Assembly: GCF_040649515.1 (NCBI RefSeq)
Contig: NZ_JBEZFP010000018.1
Coordinates: 27,171-91,170 of the forward strand
DNA: 64,000 nt
Source: Yinghuangia elevatio
GTDB taxonomy: Bacteria > Actinomycetota > Actinomycetes > Streptomycetales > Streptomycetaceae
Direction of reading: 5' to 3'
The position numbers were made by a program, and so were the translations under genes. The notes beneath the pieces were generated by a model, which had not been told where the DNA came from, did no database searches, and saw only the letters and a list, made by a program, of their open reading frames with translations. Positions 7,741 through 15,753 of this stretch are shown one piece after another; position 1 is the first letter of the stretch; the number at the start of each line of letters is the position of its first letter.

Positions 7741-8754
7741 ATGACGACCCCGAATGACCGCACACGGGTCTGCTCGCGTTGGTCCGCACAGCCCTGCCCC
7801 GAAACCGTGGGCCTGCGCCGATACACCAACGGCTACTTCTGCCCCGCACATGCGCCCGGCGCGGTTGCCCCGCCGTTGCCCGACGCCAACCCGCTCAAGA
7901 CAGCGGCACTCGCCTACGCGGCGCGCGGATGGCACGTCTTCCCCATCACACCGGGCGGCCGGGTGTCCGCGGTCACGGACTGGCCGAACCGGGCCACCGC
8001 GACGGACACCGCGCGCATCGCCCGCTGTTGGGAGCACCGCCCGTACAACATCGGTATCGCGTGTGGGCCGTCCGGTCTGGTCGTCGTGGACCTGGACATG
8101 CCGAAGAGCGAGGACGACAAGCCGAAGGATGAGTGGGCGGGGGAGCAGGTGAGCTGCGGGGCGGATGTGCTCGCGGTCCTTGCCGCACGCGCCGGCGAGC
8201 CGTTCCCGGACCACACGTTCACCGTGACCACCCAAGCAGGCGGAACGCACCTGTACTTCGCCGCTCCGGACAGCTTGGCGTTGCCGAGCACGTCGGGCAA
8301 GCACGGGTGGAAGGTCGACACTCGCGCGAACGGCGGGTACGTCATCGCCGCAGGCAGCGTCCGCAACGACCGCCCCTACACCGTCACTCGTGACGTGCCT
8401 GTGGCGCCGTTGCCGGACTGGCTGTTCGCCATTCTGCGGCCTGCCCCGGTGGCACGGCGACGGGTGCCGACGCCGGTTCTGCGGGACGCGAGCAGGTACG
8501 CCACCGTGGCGTTCGAGAACGAGTGCGCCAACGTCGAGAGCGCGCCCGACGGAACGCGCGGTGTCACGCTGCTGCGCGCCGCGCGGGCGCTGGGCCGGTT
8601 CGTCGCGTCCGGCGACCTGCCGCGTCCGATGGTGGAGGACGCTCTTAGGGAAAAAGGGGCTGCGGCCGGAATGGAGGACGCCCGCTGCGTCGCGATCATC
8701 CGGAGCGCGCTGAACTGGTCCATCGCCAACAACCAGCGTCGGGGGGCGGCATGA
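7741..8754 (+). CDS. Bifunctional DNA primase/polymerase of AICE
   Basis: A 337-aa protein with a prim-pol domain (archaeo-eukaryotic primase superfamily). A short Cys/His-containing N-terminal stretch (residues 11-38) comes before AYAARGWHVFPITPGG, the usual start of the domain. The metal-binding aspartates are in VVDLDMP (Asp117, Asp119), and KVDTRANGGYVIAAGS is the later conserved motif. The ATG at 7741 follows AAGGAGG. The stop overlaps the start of the DUF3987 gene (ATGA). Prim-pols make primers and extend them; together with the next gene this looks like the element's initiation module in place of a RepSA-type initiator. Confidence 0.88.
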   Translation: MTTPNDRTRVCSRWSAQPCPETVGLRRYTNGYFCPAHAPGAVAPPLPDANPLKTAALAYAARGWHVFPITPGGRVSAVTDWPNRATATDTARIARCWEHRPYNIGIACGPSGLVVVDLDMPKSEDDKPKDEWAGEQVSCGADVLAVLAARAGEPFPDHTFTVTTQAGGTHLYFAAPDSLALPSTSGKHGWKVDTRANGGYVIAAGSVRNDRPYTVTRDVPVAPLPDWLFAILRPAPVARRRVPTPVLRDASRYATVAFENECANVESAPDGTRGVTLLRAARALGRFVASGDLPRPMVEDALREKGAAAGMEDARCVAIIRSALNWSIANNQRRGAA

Positions 8755-8779
8755 CCAGCCCTACGCCCTTTTTCCCTAA
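8645..8779. repeat. 14-bp inverted repeat flanking the DUF3987 start
   Basis: TTAGGGAAAAAGGG at 8645-8658 and its exact reverse complement at 8766-8779. Both arms are inside coding sequence, and both carry a run of five A or T that is unusual at this GC content. The loop contains the end of the prim-pol gene, the ATGA overlap and the ribosome site for the DUF3987 gene. Pairing in mRNA could affect coupling of the two genes; a DNA-binding role is also possible. Confidence 0.7.
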
Positions 8780-10379
8780 CAGCAGCTCTTCCCCCGGCCA
8801 CCGCGCACCGGCCGGCGCCGACGCCCCGATGCCGCACGACGGCGCGGTGTTCGACCGTGCCTTTGACGGGTTCCCGCCGGATGACCTGCTCGCCGCGTTC
8901 GACCCGCCCCCGGTATGGGACGAGCCGGTACCGCTCGGACAGGTCCGGACCCTGCCCGAGTTCCCCGTGGATGCGCTGCCCGGATGGGTAGCGGACATGG
9001 TTGCCGCGGTCGCCGAGGAGACGCAGACCCCCGCGGACCTTGCCGGGTGCACCGCGCTTGCAGCGTTGTCGACGGCGGCCGGAGGACGTGCGGTGGTCGA
9101 CGTGCGCGGTGGGTGGCGTGAGCCGGTGAACCTATATGTCGCGGTGGCGTTGCCGCCGGCGAACCGCAAGTCCGCGGTGTTCGCCCGCATGACCGGCCCG
9201 TTGTTGAAGGCCGAGCAGGTCATGGACGAGAACGCCATCGGCGCCATCGTGGAAGCCGAGACCACCGCCCGGCTCGCCAAAGCCGCCGCCGAGCGTGCCG
9301 CGCAGAAAGCCGCCGGCGCCGATGGCGGGAAGCGCGACGAACTCACGGCGGAAGCGGTCGCGTTGGCGCAGGCAGCCGAGAGCGTCGCTGTCCCGGCGCG
9401 TCCGCAACTGGTGGCCGACGACGCCACGCCCGAGGCGGTCACCTCGCTTCTCGCCGAGCAGCGCGGGCGTCTGGCGGTGTTGTCCGCCGAGGGCGGGATC
9501 TTCGACATCATCGCGGGGCGCTACTCGGGAACGCCGAACATGGAAGTGTTCTTGAAAGGCCACGCGGGGGACCTGTTGAAGGTCAACCGGCAGGGCCGAC
9601 GCGAGTACATCGAACATCCCGCGCTCACCATGGGGCTCGCGGTGCAGCCTGCGGTGCTGGAAGACATCGCGAGAGTCAAGGGGTTCGAGGGCCGGGGCCT
9701 GCTCGCCCGGTTCCTGTACTCGCTTCCGGTGTCGCTGGTCGGGCGCCGGAAGATCCTGACCGACCCGGTACCCGAGCAGGTCGCCGACACCTACGCCCGC
9801 CGCTTGGGGGCGCTGGTGTTGGCGCTGGCGGACTGGACCGATCCCGCGGTGCTACCCCTCACACCCGACGCGAACGCGGCCCTCGTGGAACGGCAGGAGC
9901 ACACCGAACGGCGCCTTGCCGACGGCGGTCTGCTCGCGCACGTGCGCAACTGGGGCGGCAAGGTCGACGGTGCATCGGTCCGGATCGCCGGACTGCTGCA
10001 CCTCGCCGCGCATGAGCAGGCGTGGACCCGACCGATCGACGCGGACACCGTCCAAGCGGCCGGACGCATCGGGGACTACTTCACCCACCACGCACTCGCC
10101 GTGTTCGACCTGATGGGCGCCGATCCGGCACGCGACCGCGCGCGTTCGGTGCTGGACCACCTGCGGCACCGCAAGGCCGCCGTGGTCAGCAAGCGGGACC
10201 TGTTCACCGGACTGTCCCGCGCCGAGTTCCCCACCACCGCGGACCTCGATCCGGCGCTCGCGCTGCTCGAAGACCACGGGTGGGTCAGGGCCGGACCGGG
10301 ACCGGAGCGGCGGGGGCGCGGCCGGCCGCCGTCGCCGCGGTACGAGACGCACCCGTCCCTGCACAGCCCTGGGGCCTGA
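8751..10379 (+). CDS. DUF3987 (YfjI-like) replication-associated protein
   Basis: A 542-aa protein. After a Pro-rich N terminus (1-50), the PVDALPGWVADMVAAVAEETQTP stretch opens a DUF3987 domain, with PPANRKSAVF at 136-145 corresponding to the nucleotide-binding loop. An Ala/Glu-rich helical insert lies near 160-210. LSAEGGIFDIIAGRYSG and GLLARFLY follow, and a winged-helix-like C terminus ends in a basic, Pro-rich tail. DUF3987 proteins accompany prim-pol in mobile elements and are thought to act as helicase or initiator partners; that role is inferred from the family. The gene overlaps prim-pol by 4 bp and the repeat array follows it directly. Confidence 0.82.
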   Translation: MTSPTPFFPNSSSSPGHRAPAGADAPMPHDGAVFDRAFDGFPPDDLLAAFDPPPVWDEPVPLGQVRTLPEFPVDALPGWVADMVAAVAEETQTPADLAGCTALAALSTAAGGRAVVDVRGGWREPVNLYVAVALPPANRKSAVFARMTGPLLKAEQVMDENAIGAIVEAETTARLAKAAAERAAQKAAGADGGKRDELTAEAVALAQAAESVAVPARPQLVADDATPEAVTSLLAEQRGRLAVLSAEGGIFDIIAGRYSGTPNMEVFLKGHAGDLLKVNRQGRREYIEHPALTMGLAVQPAVLEDIARVKGFEGRGLLARFLYSLPVSLVGRRKILTDPVPEQVADTYARRLGALVLALADWTDPAVLPLTPDANAALVERQEHTERRLADGGLLAHVRNWGGKVDGASVRIAGLLHLAAHEQAWTRPIDADTVQAAGRIGDYFTHHALAVFDLMGADPARDRARSVLDHLRHRKAAVVSKRDLFTGLSRAEFPTTADLDPALALLEDHGWVRAGPGPERRGRGRPPSPRYETHPSLHSPGA

Positions 10380-10388
10380 CGAACCCTG

Positions 10389-10643
10389 CCGCAGAAACCG
10401 CACAATCCGCAGAACTGCCCGCGCATGCGGTCTGACCTGCGGCGATACCCGACCGGCCGCCGTTCCGCAGAACTCCCCCTTATCCCGCAGAAATACGCGG
10501 GAGCGACACGGCGGCCGGTCGGCACCACACGCGCGGCTATTTCTGCGGAATAAGGCCCTGTTTCTGCGGAGGTCACCGCCCACCGCATCACCGCAGGTCA
10601 CAGCCCCGATCCCGGGTTTCTGCGGATTCTGCGGTTTCTGCGG
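10389..10643. repeat. Nine-copy TTCTGCGG iteron array with nested dyads (candidate oriV)
   Basis: The 8-mer CCGCAGAA occurs at 10389, 10407, 10465 and 10485. Its complement TTCTGCGG starts at 10541, 10562, 10618, 10627 and 10636. The first four copies point one way and the last five the other. Two nested inverted repeats lie in the middle: 18-base arms at 10478-10495 and 10538-10555 with one mismatch, and perfect 15-base arms at 10449-10463 and 10508-10522. The stretch is non-coding and lies between the replication genes and xis. Iterons beside a rep gene are the usual look of an origin of replication. Confidence 0.75.
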
Positions 10644-10694
10644 CGCCCGAGCCGCGACCCCTCACGCCAACTTGCCCCAGGAAGGAGCGGGACC

Positions 10695-10907
10695 GTGCCC
10701 GACCGGTTCCTGTCGGTTCCCGAAGTCGCCGAGCGCATGGGCTTCGACAACGAGCGCTTCGTCCGGCGCCTCGTGGCTGAACGCCGCATCCAGTACGTCA
10801 AGTTCGGTTCTCACGTCCGCATCAAGGAGAGCGTTGTGATCGCGTACATCGACGCGAACACGGTGCAGCCGCTCCGTCCGCGCCGTCGTACCTGGAGGGC
10901 CGCATAG
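10695..10907 (+). CDS. xis: Excisionase (HTH) of AICE
   Basis: A 70-aa protein with a MerR/excisionase-type helix-turn-helix: FLSVPEVAERMGF as helix-turn-helix start and VRRLVAERRIQYVKFGSHVRI as recognition helix and wing. A basic tail follows. The GTG at 10695 has GGAAGGAG about 8 bases upstream. Its TAG stop shares one base with the integrase GTG (TAGTG), so the two are translated together. Small proteins of this kind bind near att sites and turn the integrase from insertion to excision. Confidence 0.88.
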   Translation: MPDRFLSVPEVAERMGFDNERFVRRLVAERRIQYVKFGSHVRIKESVVIAYIDANTVQPLRPRRRTWRAA

Positions 10908-12106
10908 TGGCAAAGAAGCGTGGCCCCAAGAAGGGCAAGCCCATGCGCCGGTTTGGTGCGGTGCGGCAGTACCGGTCCGGCCGTTGGACCGCGTCCTACC
11001 TCGACCCGACCGGTGCGCGCCAACGGGCACCCGAGACGTTCGCGACTCGGGAGGACGCCGAGATCTGGCTGTCCCAGATCGAGGCGGACATCACCCGCAA
11101 GGACTGGCGCGACCCGGACGCCGGCGCCGTCAACTTCGAGGACTACGCGCGCAAGTGGGTCGCCGAGCGCGGGGTGGCACCCACAACCGAGGAACTGTAC
11201 GAGCGCCTGCTTCGCCTGCACATCCTCCCCACGTTCGGCGAGTCGGACGTGGACGAGATCACCCCGCCCAAGGTCCGCGCATGGCGAGCCGAACGGCTCA
11301 AGACCACGGGGGCGGGCAGCACCGTCGCAAAGTCGTACCGGCTCCTCAAGGCGGTTCTGGAGACCGCGACCGATGACGAGTTGATTCGCCGGAACCCCTG
11401 CCGCATCCGGGGAGCAGGCAAGGAGACCGCCCGCGAACGCGAAATCGCGAGCGTCGCCGAAGTCGACGCCCTCGCCGATGCCGTGGGCCCACGTTGGCGG
11501 CTCATGGTGTACCTGGGCGCCTACGGCCCGATGCGTCCGGAGGAGCAGGCCGAACTCCGGCGCAAGGATGTGCGGCTGGAGACGATGACGATCCGCGTTC
11601 GGCAGGCGGCCCCGGAACTGAGCACCGGACGCCGGGTGATCGGCGAGACGAAGTCCGAGGCTGGTATGCGCACGATCGTGCTCCCGGCATTCTTGCGCGA
11701 CGAAGTGCGCAACCATCTCGACTGGTACGCCGAGCAGGGGCCGGACGGTCTGCTGTTCGTAGGAGAGAAGGGCGCCCCGTTCCGCCGATCCTCGTTCGGC
11801 AGGAAGTGGCGGAAAGCGCGCGAGAAGGTCGGGCTGCCCGAGGGGTTCGTCTTCTACGACCTGCGGCACACTGGGCACACGCTCTCGACCCGATCCGGCG
11901 CGACGCTCAAGGACACGATGGTGCGCGCCGGACAGTCCTCCGAGAAGGCCGCACTGATCTATCAGCACTCCGACCACACGCGCCAACAAGAGGTCGCCGA
12001 CGGTCTGGACAAGATGGTGCGCAAGCAGCGCAAGAAGGCCGCGAAGCAGGCTCGTAAGGAGCGCAAGAAGGGCACAGGTGGTGCGGACGTGGTGCGCGGC
12101 GCCTGA
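10907..12106 (+). CDS. int: Tyrosine integrase of AICE
   Basis: A 399-aa site-specific tyrosine recombinase. A short basic AP2-like arm-binding region (about 1-60) comes first, then a SAM-like core-binding domain (about 75-160) and the catalytic domain. The catalytic residues are visible: Arg210 in YGPMRPEE, Arg320-His321 and His324 in YDLRHTGHT, and nucleophile Tyr352 in ALIYQHSD. The C terminus is a Lys/Arg-rich tail. The gene ends 51 bases from the tRNA-Gly 3' end, the typical arrangement in which the integrase inserts the element into the 3' end of the tRNA gene. Confidence 0.95.
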   Translation: MAKKRGPKKGKPMRRFGAVRQYRSGRWTASYLDPTGARQRAPETFATREDAEIWLSQIEADITRKDWRDPDAGAVNFEDYARKWVAERGVAPTTEELYERLLRLHILPTFGESDVDEITPPKVRAWRAERLKTTGAGSTVAKSYRLLKAVLETATDDELIRRNPCRIRGAGKETAREREIASVAEVDALADAVGPRWRLMVYLGAYGPMRPEEQAELRRKDVRLETMTIRVRQAAPELSTGRRVIGETKSEAGMRTIVLPAFLRDEVRNHLDWYAEQGPDGLLFVGEKGAPFRRSSFGRKWRKAREKVGLPEGFVFYDLRHTGHTLSTRSGATLKDTMVRAGQSSEKAALIYQHSDHTRQQEVADGLDKMVRKQRKKAAKQARKERKKGTGGADVVRGA

Positions 12107-12125
12107 ATAGGTCTAGACAACGAAC

Positions 12126-12152
12126 AAGGCCCAGGTCCCTGACCTGGGCCTT
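12126..12152. terminator. Bidirectional hairpin between int and tRNA-Gly
   Basis: A perfect 11-bp stem, AAGGCCCAGGT (12126-12136) with ACCTGGGCCTT (12142-12152), and a 5-base loop. It begins with A and ends with T residues, so it can terminate both the convergent int transcript and the tRNA transcript from the other strand. Confidence 0.8.
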
Positions 12153-12157
12153 ACGTC

Positions 12158-12231
12158 TGGAGCGGGCGACGAGAATCGAACTCGCGCTCTGAGCTTGGGA
12201 AGCTCATGTTCTACCATTAAACTACGCCCGC
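12158..12231 (-). tRNA. tRNA-Gly (anticodon CCC), AICE attachment site
   Basis: On the minus strand the sequence folds as a full cloverleaf. The acceptor stem GCGGGCG pairs with CGCCCGC, the anticodon stem TGAGC/GCTCA encloses the loop TTCCCAA, the T loop is TTCGATT, and an encoded CCA ends the gene (12158-12160). The anticodon CCC reads GGG glycine codons. The 3' half faces the integrase gene, so the att core should lie within the 3' half, roughly 12158-12205. The matching second copy at the far end of the element is outside the window. Confidence 0.93.
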
Positions 12232-12366
12232 GTTGCGGCCCTGGTGGGGGTCGCGGGTCACACTGTACCTGATTCGGTTGGTGGGGTGCAGGCGTGTTTT
12301 GGGGTGGGGGCGGGCCGGGGTGGTGCCGTTTGGGTGTATCCCGGGGGCAGCGACTACCCTCTGTCT

Positions 12367-12942
12367 GTGCTGCTTTCGGACAAGGACATTCGCGCGGAGA
12401 TCGACGCCGGTCGGGTTGGCATCGACCCGTTTCAGCCGGAGATGGTGCAGCCGTCCAGTGTGGATGTCCGACTTGATCGGTTTTTTCGGGTCTTTGAGAA
12501 CCACCGGTACCCGCACATCGATCCTGCGGTGGAGCAGCCTGATCTGACCCGGCTCATCGAGCCGGAGGGGGACGAGCCGTTCATTCTGCATCCGGGCGAG
12601 TTCGTGTTGGCGTCGACGTACGAGGTCATCACGCTGCCGGATGACGTGGCGAGTCGGCTCGAGGGCAAGAGTTCGCTCGGGCGGTTGGGGTTGCTGACGC
12701 ACTCGACCGCCGGGTTCATCGATCCGGGGTTCTCGGGGCACGTGACCCTGGAGTTGTCGAACGTGGCGACGCTGCCGATCAAGTTGTGGCCGGGGATGAA
12801 GATCGGGCAGCTGTGCCTGTTCCGGTTGTCGTCGCCCGCCGAGTTTCCGTACGGGTCGTCGGTGTACGGCTCGCGGTACCAGGGGCAGCGGGGGCCGACG
12901 GCCTCGCGCTCGTTCCAGAGTTTCCACCGTACGAAGATCTGA
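12367..12942 (+). CDS. dcd: dCTP deaminase
   Basis: A 191-aa enzyme that removes the amino group of dCTP to give dUTP, the precursor for dTMP. The start GTG at 12367 gives MLLSDKDIRAEI and the usual family length; open sequence further upstream does not fit. Conserved parts visible are QPSSVDVRLD, the catalytic stretch SSLGRLGLLTHSTAGFIDPGFSGHVTLEL with the essential Glu, and YGSRYQGQRGPTASR at the C terminus, which closes over the nucleotide. It is the first chromosomal gene after the integrated element. dUTP pyrophosphatase activity, as in bifunctional archaeal relatives, cannot be judged from sequence. Confidence 0.95.
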   Translation: MLLSDKDIRAEIDAGRVGIDPFQPEMVQPSSVDVRLDRFFRVFENHRYPHIDPAVEQPDLTRLIEPEGDEPFILHPGEFVLASTYEVITLPDDVASRLEGKSSLGRLGLLTHSTAGFIDPGFSGHVTLELSNVATLPIKLWPGMKIGQLCLFRLSSPAEFPYGSSVYGSRYQGQRGPTASRSFQSFHRTKI

Positions 12943-13025
12943 CGGTGCCGGCCTCGGGTCGGCAGGTGCAGAAGTCAGGACAGCGGCGCGCGGCGCCGCC
13001 CGAACACGTAGGTAGGGCCCCGACA

Positions 13026-13523
13026 ATGACCGACGTGCGCGAGAACCTCACCTGGGAGCTCCTCGGCACCGCGACGCGGGAGCTTGCGGAGCGGGTCGCG
13101 GAGGACGGGTACGAGCCGGACATCATCCTGTCGATCGCGCGCGGCGGCGTGTTCGCGGCGGGGGCGCTGGCGTACGCGCTTGATGTCAAGAATCTGCACC
13201 TGGTGAACGTCGAGTTCTACACCGGCGTGGGGACCACGCTGGAGATGCCGATCATGTTGGCGCCGGTGCCGAACGTCATCGACTTCACGGACAAGAAGGT
13301 GTTGGTGGCGGACGACGTCGCCGACACCGGCAAGACGCTGAAGCTGGTGCGCGACTTCTGCGAGGGTGCGGTGGCCGATGTGCGCTGCGCGGTCATCTAC
13401 GAGAAGCCGCAGTCGTCGGTGAAGTGCGAGTACGTGTGGAAGTACACCGAGGACTGGATCAATTTCCCGTGGTCGGTGCTGCCGCCGGTGGTCACCCGGG
13501 AAGGCCAGATCCTCGACGCGTAG
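13026..13523 (+). CDS. Phosphoribosyltransferase (hypoxanthine/xanthine type)
   Basis: A 165-aa type I PRTase. DIILSIARGGVFAAGALAYAL carries the pyrophosphate loop, and VLVADDVADTGKTLKL at about residues 96-111 is the PRPP-binding motif with two acidic residues. Length and order fit COG2236-type purine PRTases, which attach ribose-5-phosphate to hypoxanthine, xanthine or guanine. The exact base cannot be read from the sequence. The gene follows dcd in the same direction with an 83-base gap; the two may share a transcript that ends at the hairpin 13602-13641. Confidence 0.85.
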   Translation: MTDVRENLTWELLGTATRELAERVAEDGYEPDIILSIARGGVFAAGALAYALDVKNLHLVNVEFYTGVGTTLEMPIMLAPVPNVIDFTDKKVLVADDVADTGKTLKLVRDFCEGAVADVRCAVIYEKPQSSVKCEYVWKYTEDWINFPWSVLPPVVTREGQILDA

Positions 13524-13601
13524 GGGAGCCGGAGTCCCCGGACCGCGGATGCGGCGGGCAGTTGGGTGAGCCGCCGGACGGACAACTGGAAGCAGACGTG
13601 A

Positions 13602-13641
13602 CGAAGGCCCCGTGGCCGGGTGGGTGGCGACGGGGCCTTCG
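13602..13641 (+). terminator. Hairpin after phosphoribosyltransferase gene
   Basis: A perfect 12-bp stem CGAAGGCCCCGT (13602-13613) with 13630-13641 and a 16-base loop, about 80 bases after the stop codon. No long T-run. It may serve both converging genes. Confidence 0.7.
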
Positions 13642-13784
13642 CGCGGCACTGTGCGGCACTGCTGGGACCCGGGGACCGTGAGTGCGGGGGTCGGCCGGGT
13701 CCGGCCCGCTTCCGCGTCCCCGGACGGCGTGGCCGGGCGGGCGACGACCGTGCGGTGCGGATGCGGTGCGGGCAGGGGAAGCGC

Positions 13785-14426
13785 TCAACCACTCACCTCC
13801 TCGCGCGCGTGCGGGGGCCTGGCCGGGTCCTGCTGGCAGGAGCGGACCAGGGTCCCCAGGAGTTCGACCGCCTCGGGCAGTCGCCGGTCGACCGGGTCCG
13901 GGGGCACGGCCCAGCGCGGCTCGGGGCCGTCCGCTCCGCACGGGCCGGAGGGAGCGAGGACGACGTGGCCGATGCCGTGGTGGCGTACGTCGAGGTGGGC
14001 GGCGTCGTTGTGGTCGATCGTGTACCAGTACACGTCGCGCGCGCCGGGGCGCACCAGGAACAGCAGGCGGTCGGACGGCAGGTGCACGACCGGTCCCGGG
14101 GTGAAGCCGAGGTGGTTCAGCTCGTGGATCGCGGCGTAGCCGACGTGTGCGGGGGCGTCGAGTACGTCGAACTCCAGGCCGGTGGCGAGCAGTACCGAGT
14201 ACGGCCGCCGGCTCCACCACGTCCTGATGACCTGGGACGACCGGCTCGCGGCCGCCAGGTCCACCGCGTCGGCGGGGTGCGCGCCGGGCTCCGGGCACCG
14301 GAGCGATCGGCAGGAGCAGCGGTCCTGGTCGACGTAGGCACCGGGCAGTACGGGCCATCCTCGATCCGTCGCGTAGAAGAGGGCGGCGGCCTGCAACGCC
14401 GCTTTGGTGCGTCTCCGCACGAGCAT
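13785..14426 (-). CDS. Prim-pol-like domain protein (chromosomal)
   Basis: A 213-aa protein similar in layout to the short 'bifunctional DNA primase/polymerase' proteins of Streptomyces chromosomes. It begins AALFYATDRGWPVLPGAY, has a CSCRSLRC cysteine cluster with PGAHP, and continues with VLLATGLEFDVLDAP, where the prim-pol metal site would be. Only one of the two usual catalytic aspartates is seen in the expected D-x-D form (FDVLD), so catalysis is doubtful. There is no helicase partner beside it. It is unrelated in sequence to the element prim-pol at 7741-8754 beyond the fold. Its role is unknown. Confidence 0.7.
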   Translation of the reverse strand: MLVRRRTKAALQAAALFYATDRGWPVLPGAYVDQDRCSCRSLRCPEPGAHPADAVDLAAASRSSQVIRTWWSRRPYSVLLATGLEFDVLDAPAHVGYAAIHELNHLGFTPGPVVHLPSDRLLFLVRPGARDVYWYTIDHNDAAHLDVRHHGIGHVVLAPSGPCGADGPEPRWAVPPDPVDRRLPEAVELLGTLVRSCQQDPARPPHAREEVSG

Positions 14427-14730
14427 GTCCGGTCCTTAACCGCGGCGGTGGTGCGTCCCGGACTCGGTGGGGGGATACCGGGGATCGCCGCGTGGTCGCG
14501 TGCGCTGGATGTGCAGTTCCTGTCTCGTTGCGTTCCCGTGAGACGAGGAAACCGCGTCGCGCACGCGACGGGAAGATCCATCCGGGGCCTACATGGTGCC
14601 GCTTGTGGTCCGGGTGGTCCGCTTGTGGTCCGCTTTGCTCGTTCCGGCCCGTGTGCGGCACTGGTACGGCCCTCGCGCGGCCTCTTGCGGCCTTGCGTGG
14701 GACTTCCGCGCGGGTCCCGCGCGGCGCCGA
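14427..14730. other. Gap between two minus-strand genes with a short direct repeat
   Basis: No gene is supported in these 304 bases. CCGCTTGTGGTCCG occurs twice at a 20-base period (14599-14612 and 14619-14632). The part next to 14426 should hold the promoter of the prim-pol-like gene, but I see no clear -35/-10 pair. Confidence 0.5.
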
Positions 14731-15753
14731 CTACGCGGACGTCAGCGGCAGCTTGAGCACCAGGAGCAGGGCGATCAACTGTACGGACACCGCGCCCAGC
14801 GCGCGCGCCCAGGCCAGTTCGTGCACGCGCATCGCAACTGCCGTGAGCAGCCAGGCCGTCAGCGCGAAGGACGCCACTCCGACAACCATGACCGCGTTGT
14901 TGTCGTCACTGGCGAACAACGACACCACCAGACGCGGTGCGTCGGTGAACCACGCCACCAGCGCGGCCAGCGTGATGAACGGCCCGGCGTCGCCGTTGCC
15001 GCCGAGCATCTGCGCCAGCATGTTGGACACCCAGCCGAGCACGACCATGAAGCCCGGGACCACGACGGCGGTGATGAGCATCGCCGGAACGCTGGTGGAC
15101 AGGGTGCTGGTGACGACCTCGTCGCGGGCCTTGTCGTTGGCGACCATGGCGAGCACGCCGCAGATCGCCGAGACGATCAATGCGGGCCACCAGAACGCCT
15201 GGTCCCGCGCCCGTTCGAGCGTCGACAACGGGCGGCTGAGCAGGCCGCCGAACAGTTCCTGCCAGGTCAGTGGGCGGGACGGCGTGGGTGCGTAGGGGGC
15301 GTACGCCGCCTGGGCGTTGGGGTCGTACGGCTGCCCGTTGCGGTACACCGTGCTCTGCGCGCTCCGGCGCGGCGCGGGCGGCGGCACGGCCGGGGCTACC
15401 TGCGTGTACCCGTCGGGGGTCTCGCCGTAGACGTAGATGCTCGTCTCGTCGGGCAGCGAGAGCGGACCACCGGGGTACGCCGACTGCTGCCCGCCCGGCT
15501 GTGCCTGCCGGGGGCGCGGCTGCGGTTGCTGCGGTTGCTGCGGCTGCGCATAGTGCCCGTGCTGGGACTGCGACTGCGGCTGCTGCTGAGGCGGCGCCTG
15601 CCGCGCATGCGGTGCGGGCTGCTGCTGCGCGTACGGCGAGGGGTCCTGCGGGCGCGGTAGCGGCCGACCGTACTCGTCGTACTGGTCGGGTTGGCCGTAC
15701 TGCGGTCCCTGGCCGTACTGCGGTCCGTAGGGGTAGCGGTCGTTGCCGGTCAC
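14731..15753 (-). CDS. Yip1-family membrane protein with Pro/Gln-rich N terminus
   Basis: A 340-aa protein. The GTG at 15753 follows AGGGG and gives MTGNDRYPYGPQYG. Residues 1-165 are a low-complexity, Tyr/Pro/Gln/Gly-rich cytosolic region with QPQ and PQQ runs. A Yip1-like domain follows after LTWQELFGGLLSRPLSTLERARDQ, with about five membrane helices in the last 170 residues. Many actinomycetes encode such proteins; the function is unknown. The N-terminal region may be disordered and mediate protein contacts. An 18-base sequence is tandemly duplicated upstream (15945-15980). Confidence 0.8.
   Translation of the reverse strand: MTGNDRYPYGPQYGQGPQYGQPDQYDEYGRPLPRPQDPSPYAQQQPAPHARQAPPQQQPQSQSQHGHYAQPQQPQQPQPRPRQAQPGGQQSAYPGGPLSLPDETSIYVYGETPDGYTQVAPAVPPPAPRRSAQSTVYRNGQPYDPNAQAAYAPYAPTPSRPLTWQELFGGLLSRPLSTLERARDQAFWWPALIVSAICGVLAMVANDKARDEVVTSTLSTSVPAMLITAVVVPGFMVVLGWVSNMLAQMLGGNGDAGPFITLAALVAWFTDAPRLVVSLFASDDNNAVMVVGVASFALTAWLLTAVAMRVHELAWARALGAVSVQLIALLLVLKLPLTSA

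Noticed and set aside
10389..10643. CRISPR array
   Set aside because: Repeat units are only 8 bases, occur in both orientations and have irregular gaps; no cas genes are present.
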